This document shows, in pieces, positions 51,687-64,000 of a stretch of DNA of 64,000 nt. The stretch is from the NCBI RefSeq assembly GCF_019649055.1, contig NW_026570222.1:1984001-2048000 (forward strand). Direction: 5' to 3'. Every line of letters begins with the position of its first letter. The first letter of the stretch is position 1. The notes below the pieces were generated by a model, which was not told the origin of the DNA, made no database searches, and was given only the letters and a program-made list of their open reading frames with translations. The translations under genes and the position numbers were made by a program. Origin of the DNA: Paramacrobiotus metropolitanus (Eukaryota > Tardigrada > Eutardigrada > Parachela > Macrobiotidae).

Positions 51687-52839
51687 TTTAATAAAATAAA
51701 CACATATAATAAAATTTTTCGGGATTAAAGACAATGGTGACGTTCGAATGATAAAAGTTGGTTTGACGTCTTACTGCAGGCCTTCGCTGAGGCTACGAAA
51801 TAGTACAGCTAAAAACATCAACAATTTTTTGCGCACTCACAAACATCAACAAGTAAACTTTAAACGGAATAAAACAGGATCTAGAATTTACACTTGTAAA
51901 TCATATGACATGCGCGCTATGTATGGACGAAGACACTACTACTGCTAATATATTTCGTCCATATTGTTCGTAAGTTATTCCCTTGGCCACGCGCCAAAAG
52001 GTAGACATCAGCTGAAAGTCATCAGATAAATGTTCAATTATGTGACACTAGAGGCTTCGCTTGCATTCAGAAACATTTTTTCTACCAAAACGCCATAGAT
52101 ATTGTAGCTTAAAAGTACGCTGCTTGTAGTAAATGGTAATACTGGTAACACTTAATTCGACTCGAATCGTTCAACCGCCGAAGATTTCCGTGCTTCGAGA
52201 TGCGAAGCTACGGTATATCAGCAGATACGCTAACACCTGGAATTCTGGATACTTCCATAATAATATTGTAGAATCATAAAATGATACTGCAGTAACGCAA
52301 TGTATCGCGCGTCCCTAGTACGGTCAAGCACGGTTACCTACTCAGTAAATTGACCATACGGCATACGTATACGTTGACCATACGCATAGTGCAGTGCAAT
52401 ACATTTGTGTTTACTGCATGGCCATATGAATATTTTGAAAGGTCACATTAAGTTTAGTATGTTTGCCACAAATCCTTATGTGTTTATATTTGTGTACATT
52501 GACGCAAGCTCAAGTAACGGACAACCAACAGCTATCTTCTTCTGCAGGTACATAATACGGTGTGTAAAAATTGTACGAATTACGATGTACCTATTTGTCC
52601 ATATAGAAAATTAAGCCATTCAGTCTTTGCTTTAAATTAGCCCGAAATGCACACTGGGATCGAAAACTCAGAGAGAAAACGTCATTGGACGGCATGAGTG
52701 AACAAAAAGACAATCAAAAAATACAAATTTAAAATGTTGAAGTGTTTCCAGTCCAAAATTATCCAAAATATAAAGAAAAACGACAATTTCCACTCACAGG
52801 AAGGCATTTGCTACAAAGCCGCTTATTTTAAAGATATTT
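51687..52839. other. Spacer between dehydratase 5' end and EPAC 3' end
   Basis: 1.15 kb with the dehydratase promoter and the EPAC 3' UTR (both genes on the minus strand). Around 52338-52388 TTGACCATACG occurs twice around a CATACGTATACG palindrome. No coding frame or RNA gene recognised. Confidence 0.5.
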
Positions 52840-55800
52840 CTAATACTTCTTTTGTTCCCTTTTGTACGAAAGCTGCATGAGGCGTCTTTGGTTGTCGATA
52901 ACTTTGAGGTTTCTGTAAAATGTAGATGTTAAAGAAAAAAGATATTCTTATTTCACCGAACGCTTAAATAAATTTAATAAGTTTACCTGATGTAATTTTG
53001 CACATTAAATTCAGTAACCGGCTTCTCTGACGACGGTAAAACAATCTCTGAAAATTCAACACGCGTAGATTATACCTTCCCGGTTAACGCGCTAATCGTT
53101 TGCTGCAAAGAATCCAGTACTGTATTTCTATTAATTACCCATTTCTCCAGTCATGCAATTCCGTATTTGCCGCAAACATTCAGCAATCATATGCTACGAC
53201 AAAAAATTAACCTTTAGCGCACTGCTGAAACATGCTTCCATTACGTGATTCGCATCGTTTGGGTACAATTACCATTTTTTCAAAGTTAACGAGATCATCA
53301 AGTAGGGTTTTGTTTCCTTCGTGTGTAAATGTGAGATCTGCAATAAAATAAGATCGATATTTGATTACTCACTTTTGTAACGTAAAGTCTTTACTCTCTA
53401 GTATTTCCGCAACTGTTTATGCTTAATTCAGTACTCGTACTTTGACTTCGAGTATTCATAGTTTTCGACATAGGTCAGTACTTAATGCATTGCGCTTAAT
53501 AAGCAGCTTAATGTACCGGCTGACCTTTCATAATCAGAGGCATGAAGGGGATGACCGGAGCAGGATCAGTAGTAGTATTTTTACGTCGTTCATCAAGGCA
53601 GTTACTCAAAAGCATTCGGCTAGCCCGATGATTGCGACTTGGATCGATGATTTCTTCGAAATCTTTGAAGATTTTTGCAAATTTGGATGGCAACTTCTAC
53701 AATAAAAAATAAATCTTTGTTTGCTTAAAATACTAGCTATTAGGTTGTCATTTTACACGCAAGATTTTGTCCGAAAATTTTGCACACTTTGATCGTCAAG
53801 TATACCAAACCAGCTTTCACTAAAACAACAATTTAAAATCAAGACAAAACCTTATTTCTACCATGCTTTGCTTGTCTAATGTTTAGAGAAATCAGCCCGA
53901 CAAATAATTTTATGACTTATGCCAGTATAAATAAATCTATCATGAAAGTAAATAACATTTCAGTTTTGAAAGAATAATCAAAACATGGGCATATTAAATT
54001 TCAAGAGATTAAGTCGTGATAAACAAGGGAAAAATGAATAACGACTGCAGCCGATGATATTATATCATCACAAAAATAAAATTTAACTCGGCAATGAACG
54101 GCATTTGGCAGGCTCCGCTTCTGATATTGCAAGATACCGTAATAATTCATAACCGAATGGAAATAAATGTTAACTTCAACAATAAACGAGAATTATTCGC
54201 ACCTCCCAAGTGCCTTTCAGCCTCGACACCGCTGTGTTTGTCAAACCCATGACTATGGCACTGAACGCGAACAAATTGAAATACTCCTTGCAACTAAAAA
54301 AACATCAGTGATGATAATGCACCCGCAAAACATGGACGTATATTCCTGGTGTACGACTTACTGTGCCGCTGCTTTGATAAACTTTTTAAGCAGATGAACG
54401 CGCTTGCTTTGGCTGGACGTTAAGCACATTTCGCTGGATACCCAGAACTGGATCTGGTTGAAGCGTACCAGCAGCCGGTCCAGATTGCTCGTAATACCGG
54501 TTGATCGGCCCAGAATGTGATTGATCAGTTCCGTCTAGACACGACACACAAAAGCGGTTACGATCTTTCAAGCAACTTTAAGAAAGTAATGCAAATGTTC
54601 TGAGATGGTTGCATACGTACTTCATGGATATTCCTAAACAGCTGCCAATCGTACAGAGTACAATGGTAGGCTAATTCTTTCGAGGTCACAGTTTCAAGCA
54701 GCTTTCCGGTTGGTTCATTGGGACCTTGTTGTTCGGGCAAGGGATTCTGCACATGTTTCAAATGACTTGTTTATGCTGATCTTTTTTACGTGTGAAATAC
54801 AAACAAAATCAACCTTACCAATTGAGCCAAACTTTCTTTGGGGACACAAAATAATCGTCCGTTAACACTCAGTTTAGTTTCCACACTCATTTCTTCATCT
54901 TTAAACAGGCTATACTCTGCAAAAACATACAAAAAATGTTAGCGCATAAGAACTAGCTGGAATATCCTGAAGTGACGTGCACATGTCGGTAGTTCAAGTT
55001 GTACGAAATATGGAATGCGAACCTTGTATACAAATTTTGCGAATATCGCTTGCAGTCGGCACTTTGAATTTAGCCTGAGTGAAAAATTAAAAGTGCTCTC
55101 GTACCTCCGTTGGACTTCATTTCGACGAGAACGACATTGCCCTCAATCTGTAATTTCTTGGCAGCAGCTTTCAGGACCACAGAAGCGCGCATGTCGGCGG
55201 ATACGCGGACGGTGCTGTACGTGGCGTCAGCATTGTACACTTTGATGACACTTTCATCGGATGGACGGATTGGACGGAGATTATCTTCGGACGACTTGGT
55301 GCCATCCGAGGATATGTTGAGCTTACTATTCTGATTGAGCCCTTCTACATATCTGCAACCACTGGTATAATTACTTTAGTTCACAAAATCAGACTGAACT
55401 TCCAAGTCAGTAAGGTAAATACAGATATGTACAAAGTATCTAGAGGCTACCTGACATGCAGTATTTGATAACTTTGCGATTTTACTGAATAGCTCCGTAC
55501 TTAGTGCAGTTATCCAAAATATCTTCCATAACATTCCACGCTTTGTCGAGATTGTATTGGTGGCTATCTTTATCAACCGCTTCGCACAGGGTCTACAACA
55601 GGACAGTGAAAATGTCAGGCCAAGCTGAGAATTCAAGTTAAAATTAACAGGACTGTAAAAAATAAAAAAAGTAACCCCACACTGCTACATCATACAAGCA
55701 TTATTTATAACTCCAAAACCTAATTCACAATTTGAATACTGAAAAGGAACATAGCTGATATTAGCATTATTTTAACAATATATTAGAGTTTTTCATCCAG

Positions 55801-58800
55801 CAATCTGACACTTGTAACATTATGCAGCATTATTACCTGTACATATTTTGTACATACTGCGTATTTACATTTTTGGTGCATAGAAATGAAACGTTGCCGA
55901 CAAACAAAGGGTTTGTGTGTAGACTATCTGTGTCCATTTATGTATGTATTTATGTTTATTTGCAGGTCAACTAACACCCACGCCTAACACGAATTCAGTG
56001 CCTGGCGTTCAAGGAAAATCATCCTTACCTTTAAGAAATCTCTAACTGTCACTGACTGGAACATCACTTCGCGGTCAACCTGATTCCAGAAATTGACGAA
56101 CTGTATAACTTGACGCTTGTTGAGACTCATGCGGTTTTTCACAGCGCTTGCATCGCTTGAATTCGTTTGACGTGGTCGGCTGTTGTAGTAGCGCAGAAGA
56201 CACGCACATAAATCTTCGACACTGATGAACATTGTATGCGTCAATAAATAATCTTCTAACAAGTCATCCCTTCCTGCAAAACAGGACAGCCGATGAGTAC
56301 TGCAGTGAAGAACTGAAATTATGAATCATGTCGACGCGATGTAGGAAAAGTGTACCCGGCACGTGCTCCTCTTCTGTTTCGTTTTCGAAGGTGCGCGTAT
56401 CCAGCATGTACTCCAGGGTTTGCTCAGCCGTACCGGCCATTACCGAATAGCTAAAGAGCAGTACACTGAACATATGAAACAAAAAATCGGCTTCAGTAAC
56501 TGTTACCGGACGGATTTTTCTTTCTTGCTTTTGGACGGTATTTTTTCCAGGATCAGTACGTCCTTGCCGTGCTCTTTCAGCCGGACAGTGTTCGCTTCCA
56601 CATCCTGTACAAGTAAAAATACGTACTTACATGCCTCCTGTGCCTTACTATGCTGAATCTTCTATTTGGATAGATAGATTTATTCATCTGAAGTGAATCT
56701 GAACCGTCAATTTATTGAACAAACAATTTTCTTAATAAAAAAATAACATACATTGTTAAGGAATTATAAAATTTTTGTTTTTCTTTTAGCGTCTGATTTT
56801 TCAAGTATATTTTTAGTAAGAGATAGTACTGATTTACTCTTAGAATGCGATTAAAATCCTCCTTATCGACGCGCAAAAAATGGCAGGGCTCCCTGAGAAT
56901 AATCGATGCGGCCCGTGGAGCATCATTAATCAGCGCCAGTTTCCCGAAATCGTCGCCCTCATGTAGTGTGCAGACAACCCCCTGGGACACACAAACACCG
57001 GTAAAGAACCGGCAACGCACAGGACACGCCGCACATGGACAGACAGAGCAAATTAAAATCCACATTGGACGAGCCGCAGCAGACACTCATTGATAATCAG
57101 ACCGGCACCACAATACTGACCTTCCCGTAAATGACCACATTGACAGATCCTTTAAGGATAATATACCACGACGTTCCTTCGTCTCCCTGATTGAACACTG
57201 TGAAACAGACAGCAACCCATGAAGGACACACATGCTAGTTCAGAAGTCGTACACAGCTGAGATGTCGGAGAAATATGAGACCCTCTTAATTAAAGCTCTA
57301 TCAGATAAATATTCGACCGCGATTTTATCGATAACAAATGCAAATCGGTACGCTAATTGCCGGCATTTTCTCTATTATGCACATGGCATATCGTGCATAT
57401 CTGATGTTAGTCATTCCGTAATACACATATATTTGCGTAATACAGACATATTTCTAAAGAATTGTTTGTCAGATTGCAAATATGCATAAAAGTAATAAAT
57501 ACTTGAAAAAAGATGCTAAATTTAAATTGTACGAAATTGTTACTCTTCGCCGTTTTATGCACTTGCAAAGTATTTTGTGCGAAAACACATTAGTACAGTA
57601 CTACTAGTACTTATGGTTAGTATACATACTGTACGACGAATAAGAAAGAGTTCTTTGTTATTATGGTTACTTTAATATACATTATCTAGTAAAAAATAGG
57701 TACTTTACTATTTTCGCATCCACTTACACACAGTGCCAGCTGAAGAATGCGACTCCAGAAGAACAACTTTGGCTAATTCTCGCTTAATCGATGTGGATGT
57801 TTGTGCCAGGGCTTTTATATGAACCAACTCATTAAAGATAAACCCGAGCTCTTGTTCCGACCGGCTACCAGGCTGTCGCCTCAACATCATACGGAATAAA
57901 GCATCATTGCCACGACGAATCAGATCATCCAACAACGACTGCAACTCATCTTCATCGATTTCATCCAGAGGCGAAACTTTGTCGAAGAAATAAACAAAAT
58001 TTGCTTCTGTTTGAAAATCAGCAAACTCTGTCTTTCGATCCACTGAAAAGACACAGACCAGACGGAATTGACTCATTTACTCTGTGTTTCCGGAAGTGTA
58101 GAGTACAGTACGAGTAGGCGTACCAACAGTAACATCAGTTGCTCTAATTCATTACAATGGACCAACGGTCAATCACTTCCTTTTGACTTGCAAAATTAGC
58201 GATCTTCAGCTGTTTAACGTGCATAAACTAAAATCTATTAGTGCAACTGTGTAATTATCTCTTATACGCTTCTTAGAAGATTTGACCCACTCATGCCTTA
58301 CGCCTCACGGTAAAAAATTTTAAGTTTATAATTACGTCTTATAATTTAACATTAAAACAGAACAAAATATTAGACAGTTTCACTGCAACAAAATAATCTC
58401 CATAAAACTTGAAATTCAGCAGACCTATGTGTGCATCGTAATTCTCTGATGATTACATTATATATCAAACTTACGTGGCTTGATCACACCATCTTCCAGC
58501 AATACTTGGCAGATCCCTAAGGTTTCTTTTGTTGACTGGCTTTGGGTTACTTCCGCTATGTAATGCATCAGATGTTCCGCTGTGACACAATGCTTCCTCC
58601 CAAGTTTTTGGCTGACATAGTCGGGATAGGAATCCATCAAGGATGTCAACAGCAAAGCAGACTGCGCTTCCGTTAGAGGGGGCCAACGAGGCTAAACAAT
58701 ATACACACTTTTTATATATATATATAATAAAGATATACAGATCAATATAAGTGCTGTATAGTTATTCGTAGTACGGTGTTCGGGTACGATAATCTTTCAA

Positions 58801-61800
58801 AGCCGTGGGAAAAATGTGCGTTCTACGTTCTAACACTAACAACTGTAAGCGCATTTCGCAATGCTGTGCACCGAATAACCTCTAAATTACCTTGACCGGC
58901 TCCTCATCCAGAAGGCCAGTATCTACTCCATCCTAAAATGCAAGCATTGTAGCCAACGCGAATTTTAATCCAGTTCGGTTGTAATAATTGCGTGGTGATC
59001 AATGACTGCGTAAAAAACAGAAGACAAAATTATTTTGGAGAGCGCGAAGCAGCGCTTACTTCGTGATTTTCGTTTCCGGCATTGTCCTGCAAACCAATAA
59101 TCTGTGTAGAGAGACTTCAAAAAAATTACAGCGCGCTCATGAGCAGTTAAAATTGTATTCCATTTTTATTATTCTTTACCGAAATGCTGTTGCAGAGGTG
59201 CTGGTCTGCTTACCAGCACTGCTGGTAAGCAGACCTATTTTGTTTACTGCTGGTCCAGCAGTAAACAAAATAGACAATATAATTTTTATATACTTCGTAA
59301 AAGCGTAAAAGTATATACTTATACTTATATTTTTATATTTTTATATACTTCGTAAAAGCGTAGAAGTACCCGTAAAAGCAATTGATTAATTTATAAATGC
59401 TTGGTCAGCATCCCAAGTACCGTTGCATCTGTCTTGTGAGCGCAATTAATTTTCGCCTCGTAAGTGCGACAACGGCAAGAAAAATGTAAAACGCAAACGA
59501 ACGCATGTAATCTTCTCGCATTAAGCACTTGCCTGATTGTCACCAATGGCATCCTGATTGTTCCGGTCAAGATGATCAACGGTAATGCGCGGTGGTGCCA
59601 GTATCTCTTCGGTATCGGACGGACGTTCTGTCGGAGCACAAGAAATAAATAAATGGAGCAGTGTATATTTCGGCGCCGTAAATTTGACACACAGCACAAG
59701 ACTATCTTTGTACAAAATGATAAAGATAGCACGATTAAGGCTAGCGCATATACACGAATACGAGTGAAGATGGGAAATGGGCAGTGACAGGAGAAGCGAA
59801 GCATCCATCACAATACTACATCTCTGGAGAGCATTTATTATGAAATGTCTCGTGCAATATGTGTTTACTTGGGGCACTAGGCTCAGTCGGCTGCTGCTGC
59901 AGCCAGTCTGGCCCCGAATAATCCCAGTGCCAAGGGGCTGTGCGGTCCAATGGTGTGGAAACAACCGAGATTACTTGGATGCCGCTGCTACCGTCGGCAT
60001 AGTCATAATAAACGCCTGCATCCGCTTCCTGCGATGCTGAGCGGAATAGTGGCAGCATGGATAAGGACAATTTCTTTTTCATGGATGAAAACATTTTTTC
60101 ACCGTCCCCTTTCTGGCGCGCAACGGATATGCTGACGAACGGATGTACGTGTGTGCGCACGAAAAGTCAGGTGTTGAATTTAAAGCGCGCAATTGTACGA
60201 ATGTCACGGTTTCGTTTCCTTGTTTGCGGATAAAAGCATGCTGGGGAAATAATTTAAGGTGCACTCTCCCACAAGAGGTACCAGAGGAAAATGTTCCTTT
60301 TGCCAGATAAAATCCTTTCCGAAAGGCAAAAATGTTTCGTGAAAACGTGGTAATGGATATAAAGTTAGAAAGTTACGGAAAACAGTGTTTTGAAGTATGC
60401 AGCTTGAACTTCCGTAACCGCAGAAGCAAAGCAGCAGATTAGGATAATCTTATCGGATTTCGGTAAATCTGGTACAATGGTATCTGTCGACGCGTGTATT
60501 TCTCGATTTATTATTTGCAGATATGACAGAGCGTCCGTTTAATTAAAGCACATCTTCAGATGTAATAAAAATCAAAAGAGCTAATATGGATACAAGAATA
60601 TTAAGATGGTATAACATTTGTATATTCCATTAAAAAACTGGTAGTTTTAATTACATTTTCATGATATTATGCACGATGCATGACAGAAGGTTCAATAATA
60701 TCCGACGCGTTTACATATAGAATTTTATCTGATTGAGGAGTGATATCCTGAAATGTTTTTCCCTTTTTTGTCTCAGTCAGCTTAATTTTGATTTGGAAGA
60801 AATGATGTCATGTGTCGCCGAATTTTACAGTGGTATCCAGTACCCTCAAGCCCACAGGGAAAACAGAAAGCATGATAATAAGTCCGCCAAATGAGTTATG
60901 ACTATAATTGGTGACTGCAGTGCCGTGCGGCGAACAGTAATTGCCAAATAAGTTCAAGCCACCAGGCGAACCAAACAGCGTTATCGTGCTATATGTCAGC
61001 CCACTCGCGTTACCATCCCGGCTTCAAATTTGCACGCACTGTGAACAATTAAAAGCTTAAGGTCACATGCGCACTAGCAGTGGCATGTACAATGGGCGCC
61101 CTTTATTAAGGTGTTTATTTCCACCGCGGGTGTTCCGATGCGCCGGCTGCAAATCCCCGACGTCAAACGCGGGAATCTCGTTAGCGCAGCATCTGGAACG
61201 CCATGCTTGGTGTGGCCGTATATATAATTTTGCCAGTGTCGACTGGGGAAAAAGGGAAGAAAAACAGTGCCCAGTTCGCGACTGCCTATTTAAATTGACC
61301 TTCCAGCCTGATGAGAGCCTGACGACGGGGGATGCCATTTGTGATGTGAACCTAACTAGATTAGCGTGCTCGTAAAGACACACGATCTACAGAATACTTA
61401 GCAGTTTTGCGAGCGCGCCGGGTCGACAGGCAGCACTATATTATTGTGTTTTGACAACAAGAACAATATCTAACCCGAACAGCGGGGCCGTTCATTGATT
61501 TCCGCACCAACGGACTAAAAGCGCTTAATATTTCCGCATCCAGATTGCTTTACGACGATGACAACACTGCTTCAGCTCCATCGCCATGCAGTGCTACGTA
61601 GCGAGGGTATTCGCTCCTTATCGACTTACCAATTTGGTCCAGATCCAGCCCAGTTGTCTCAACGACATCTTTGAGCTGGTATGGATGGCTCTGGAAGGAA
61701 AACAAAAAAATCGACGGAAGTGTGCATGGATCATTTGCCGGCATTTTACGGTTCATCGTTATTTTCGCGAAGTCTGCGTACCTTATATTATACGGTTGCG

Positions 61801-62980
61801 GGGTCACAGTAACGCAATGTGTAAAGTTCAGATTTAATTGTTAAAATTTTGCACGGTTAGTGCAAGTAATAGCAGTAAATTGTTAGCTTTTAGTGCTGTA
61901 GTCTATTTAAAATCGTCGTAGCGAAACCAGCTAAAAGTGTTATTATCGACAGATTTGTAACATTTCTTATAATATGAGTTATTAAAAGTCTTTAGCAATT
62001 CAGAAAAGGTTAACTGAAACTTCACCGCATACAAACATCCGATGATCATTAATATTTGGTACCGCGAAAAATCTCACAGATGGATTTTTTTATTATAAAG
62101 ACCGATAATTAATTAGTACTGGGCAACGGATATCGTATGATGAAAGCATATAATTTTACTGCACATACAGAAAACTGTATACCTTCATTTTCACCGTAAT
62201 TTTTAGTTTCCTATATGTACGTGCCAGTTTCACCTTACCTTGCAAAACATTTTCATGTGTTTGCTTTCTAAGCGAATCAGCTGACAAAAGTCTTTGGTAA
62301 CGACAGTTAATTTGCGTATGTTGTCGTATCCCGTAATCTCTTCAAAAACAGATCCTCTTCCAACAACATAATTCTACAGAACGTGCATCCCATCTCAAAT
62401 ATCATTGTACAATTGGGAAGAGACATCAAGATTACGGCGCTGCTATACCGGCATCTCGAATTTCTCATTCTTACCTGGCCACCTTTGATTACACGCAAAC
62501 GGCCTTCTAATACCGCGTACCAATTTTTGGTGTATTCTCCTTGTCTAAATACTAAAGAACAAAAGCCCATTAAATATTAAATTTTATAAGCACTGATAAT
62601 GTGTACTTAACGCTTTCTACGCCGATGTAGCGTATTTTATTTCTATATTGTCATCAATTATTCATGAGTTAAGATGGTCTAACGACGTAAACTGAAATAT
62701 TTATTCTCACGTGAAAAATGTATGCGGGTAATTGATCTTCTCATCGAACTGGCGAGTGCGGTCAAGATCACTTACATGTAATGTTCTTCTCCACGGCTTC
62801 GTATATTCCATACTGGCTTAAATACTGCAGGAGGCGAGGATGTAGGCGCTGCAATGGATGTGCTTCCTGCTGGAGTTGTATCAGGATTTGCGCTACGGAC
62901 ACAGTTGGAATGGAGAAGCTGATTTTTTTATTATTTGACTTCACTGATTTCTTGGCTTTTAGCATAGTAAATTTGACCAT
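52840..62980 (-). CDS. RAPGEF4: EPAC / RAPGEF3-4: cAMP-activated Rap exchange factor
   Basis: Guanine-nucleotide exchange factor for Rap GTPases switched on by cAMP. Twenty-four exons close in phase to 1024 aa (human RAPGEF4 1011): 62776-62980, 62475-62551, 62239-62373, 61630-61690, 59533-59627, 58891-58932, 58475-58691, 57728-58042, 57121-57197, 56838-56981, 56507-56604, 56356-56465, 56029-56273, 55501-55592, 55105-55352, 54819-54916, 54621-54746, 54362-54534, 54203-54293, 53525-53696, 53273-53337, 53139-53193, 52987-53047, 52840-52912. Domains: cNBD1 (about 35-150, [19 protein letters not shown]), DEP (205-300), cNBD2 (345-470, intact [16 protein letters not shown]), REM (495-630), RA (650-755), CDC25 catalytic domain (765-1020; [44 protein letters not shown]). 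C terminus [20 protein letters not shown]. Having cNBD1 makes it EPAC2-like. The intron after 59533 uses a GC donor. Confidence 0.93.
59203..59273. repeat. Two overlapping near-perfect palindromes
   Basis: Palindrome 1, 59203-59235: arms GGTCTGCTTACCAGCA and TGCTGGTAAGCAGACC around a single C. Palindrome 2, 59235-59273: 19-nt arms CTATTTTGTTTACTGCTGG and CCAGCAGTAAACAAAATAG around a single T. They share base 59235. They lie in the EPAC intron 58933-59532, within 260 nt of the GC donor. Confidence 0.95.
59284..59369. repeat. Short tandem duplication in the EPAC intron
   Basis: TTTTTATATACTTCGTAAAA, followed by GCGTAAAAGTA in the first copy (from 59283) and GCGTAGAAGTA in the second (from 59337), separated by an ATACTTATA-rich linker. 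It directly follows the palindrome pair. Confidence 0.8.
59869..60094 (-). CDS. RAPGEF4: Candidate alternative first exon of EPAC (short isoform)
   Basis: An open segment on the same strand inside the 2-kb intron between EPAC exons 4 and 5. It starts [19 protein letters not shown] and runs 75 codons to a good donor (A|GTAAAC) that leaves one base, exactly the phase needed to join exon 59533-59627 (also joined in phase 1 by exon 61630-61690). The resulting protein would be 940 aa and lack cNBD1. Mammalian Epac2 has isoforms without cNBD1 from internal promoters, so the layout is plausible. No acceptor in a compatible phase precedes it, which argues for a first exon rather than a cassette exon. 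It is a prediction from phase and composition only. Confidence 0.55.
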
Positions 62981-64000
62981 AATCAGCAAAAAGTAAATGA
63001 CTAATGAATAAACAGTGCGGGCGCGTGCGCGATGCAGGGAGACGCCGATGCGGTATTATTGTAGGCGCGATAAGAAAAGTGAGGCGAGTAAATAGACTCC
63101 CTAGCTGTTCAGTGCATCCCTAGTTACACAAACTAAGGCTTTACAATTGCGTTAAGAGGATCAGTAAACGACCCCGTGCAACAGGACTCATCGATCAAAC
63201 TCCAGCACACAGCTACACCGACCAAGCAAGTACAACGAAAGCTAGCCCTGTACGGTTTCGGGATGAGGCTGCTGCATCGAGCGATAACACGCCTTGGACT
63301 CATGAAGAGTTCCCATCTTCCCCTAATGAACATGCAAGATGAGCACCGTGTGTACCATCATCCATCCTGCACGCGGTTACCGGTGACAGTCAAGACGACC
63401 GTTTGGGCTGATTGGGCAACATGTACGTACGGACAGTGTCTGCGGTTCCTTCGATTAACGCTGCAGGATGAAAAGCCGGTAGGCGGATTAAGACTGACGG
63501 TGCCATGAAAAGGTGTTTGCGTACTAGCACCCATTCGAATGCATTTTTAATTTGTCTGGAGGTTCATGCGTGCTCTTATTTTGACGATGAATTAGTTCCT
63601 TGACAACATAACATTTTCCAGCTGCCTCTTTGTTCGTTTGCTTTACGAAGGCACTTCCATCTTTCGATCTTGCAAAGATGTACGCTCTGCAGGCTTTATC
63701 AAAGGAGTGAAACGTTATAAAAATGTTCTCTCGTGTAAAAGGTTTAGAAACCGGCTCGCAGTTAGGAAGATGTTTGTTGTTGGATCGCAATACTTTCCAT
63801 TCGGCTGCATATGCCGCAGCGCATGCAAAAGCTTAAAGTTTTACTTACCATTAGGTAGCCTCACTTAACATCGGTTAAATGATGGTTTTAAATTTTAAAA
63901 TGTTAATAATGCCAAATTATCTGAGTGTTTGCTTAGCGGATATTCATGCAGGTTATTTTTTACACCCGATCTCTCTGTTTTGTTTTGCCAAGTATGGTAG
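62981..64000. other. Upstream region of EPAC
   Basis: One kilobase upstream of the first EPAC exon, expected to hold its main promoter and leader. Short frames on both strands (for example 63176-63508 on plus, 63524-63790 on minus) show no family resemblance or splice context. No repeat recognised. Confidence 0.5.

Noticed and set aside
58710-58735. TA-rich microsatellite in an EPAC intron
   Set aside because: Short, ordinary simple sequence.
61063-61383. Overlapping ~100-codon frames on both strands within an EPAC intron
   Set aside because: Frames on both strands at once, no compatible splice sites in the EPAC phase and no recognisable family.

Overview
This window is intron-rich nuclear DNA from an animal. 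Genes are split into many small exons with GT-AG introns (mostly about 60-400 nt), and the products are metazoan: an EPAC-type Rap exchange factor, cyclin E, a PRDM-type PR/zinc-finger protein, VAC14, and a dynein-2 intermediate chain. Compact spacing and sequence divergence suggest a small-genome invertebrate. A tardigrade or other ecdysozoan is a guess, not something the sequence proves. I rebuilt exon chains by hand from splice sites, reading phase and remembered family alignments. Fourteen of the fifteen protein genes give chains closed in phase from start to stop. Internal exons of one gene (43478-45437) are uncertain, as are the first exon of the PRDM-like gene and single junctions noted in the entries.

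Layout, left to right: UBLCP1 phosphatase (-, 276-2407); DYNC2I2/WDR34 (+, 4037-7209), whose 3' end meets PAAT/C10orf88 (-, 7241-8702) 31 bp away; eEF1G (+, 9203-12297); an intron-containing tRNA-Ala(UGC) (+, 13371-13453); SNAPC4-like Myb protein (-, 13807-16579); IMP3 (+, 17581-19548); cyclin E (+, 21796-24854); PRDM-like PR/zinc-finger gene (+, 27026-32059); ZUP1-type deubiquitinase (-, 32904-34527); glycyl-tRNA synthetase (+, 35152-39155); VAC14 (-, 39403-43073) with a hAT-type MITE in one intron; an uncharacterised low-complexity protein (+, 43478-45437); a UDP-sugar transporter (+, 46193-48265); a threonine/serine dehydratase with ACT-like tail (-, 48547-51686); and EPAC/RAPGEF (-, 52840-62980), which has an apparent alternative first exon at 59869-60094.

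The genes do not form one pathway. Several serve basic cell functions: translation (eEF1G, GARS1, tRNA-Ala), rRNA processing (IMP3), snRNA transcription (SNAPC4), proteasome and ubiquitin regulation (UBLCP1, ZUP1), cell cycle (cyclin E), PI(3,5)P2 metabolism (VAC14) and cAMP-Rap signalling (EPAC). Four divergent pairs with short spacers may share promoters. I found no operon, CRISPR array, virus or novel multi-gene system. The most interesting structures are the two EPAC promoters with phase-matched splicing and a GC-AG intron, two overlapping near-perfect palindromes in an EPAC intron, consecutive 11- and 14-nt microexons in the PRDM-like gene, the MITE with an exact 8-bp target duplication, and strong hairpins in front of eEF1G.
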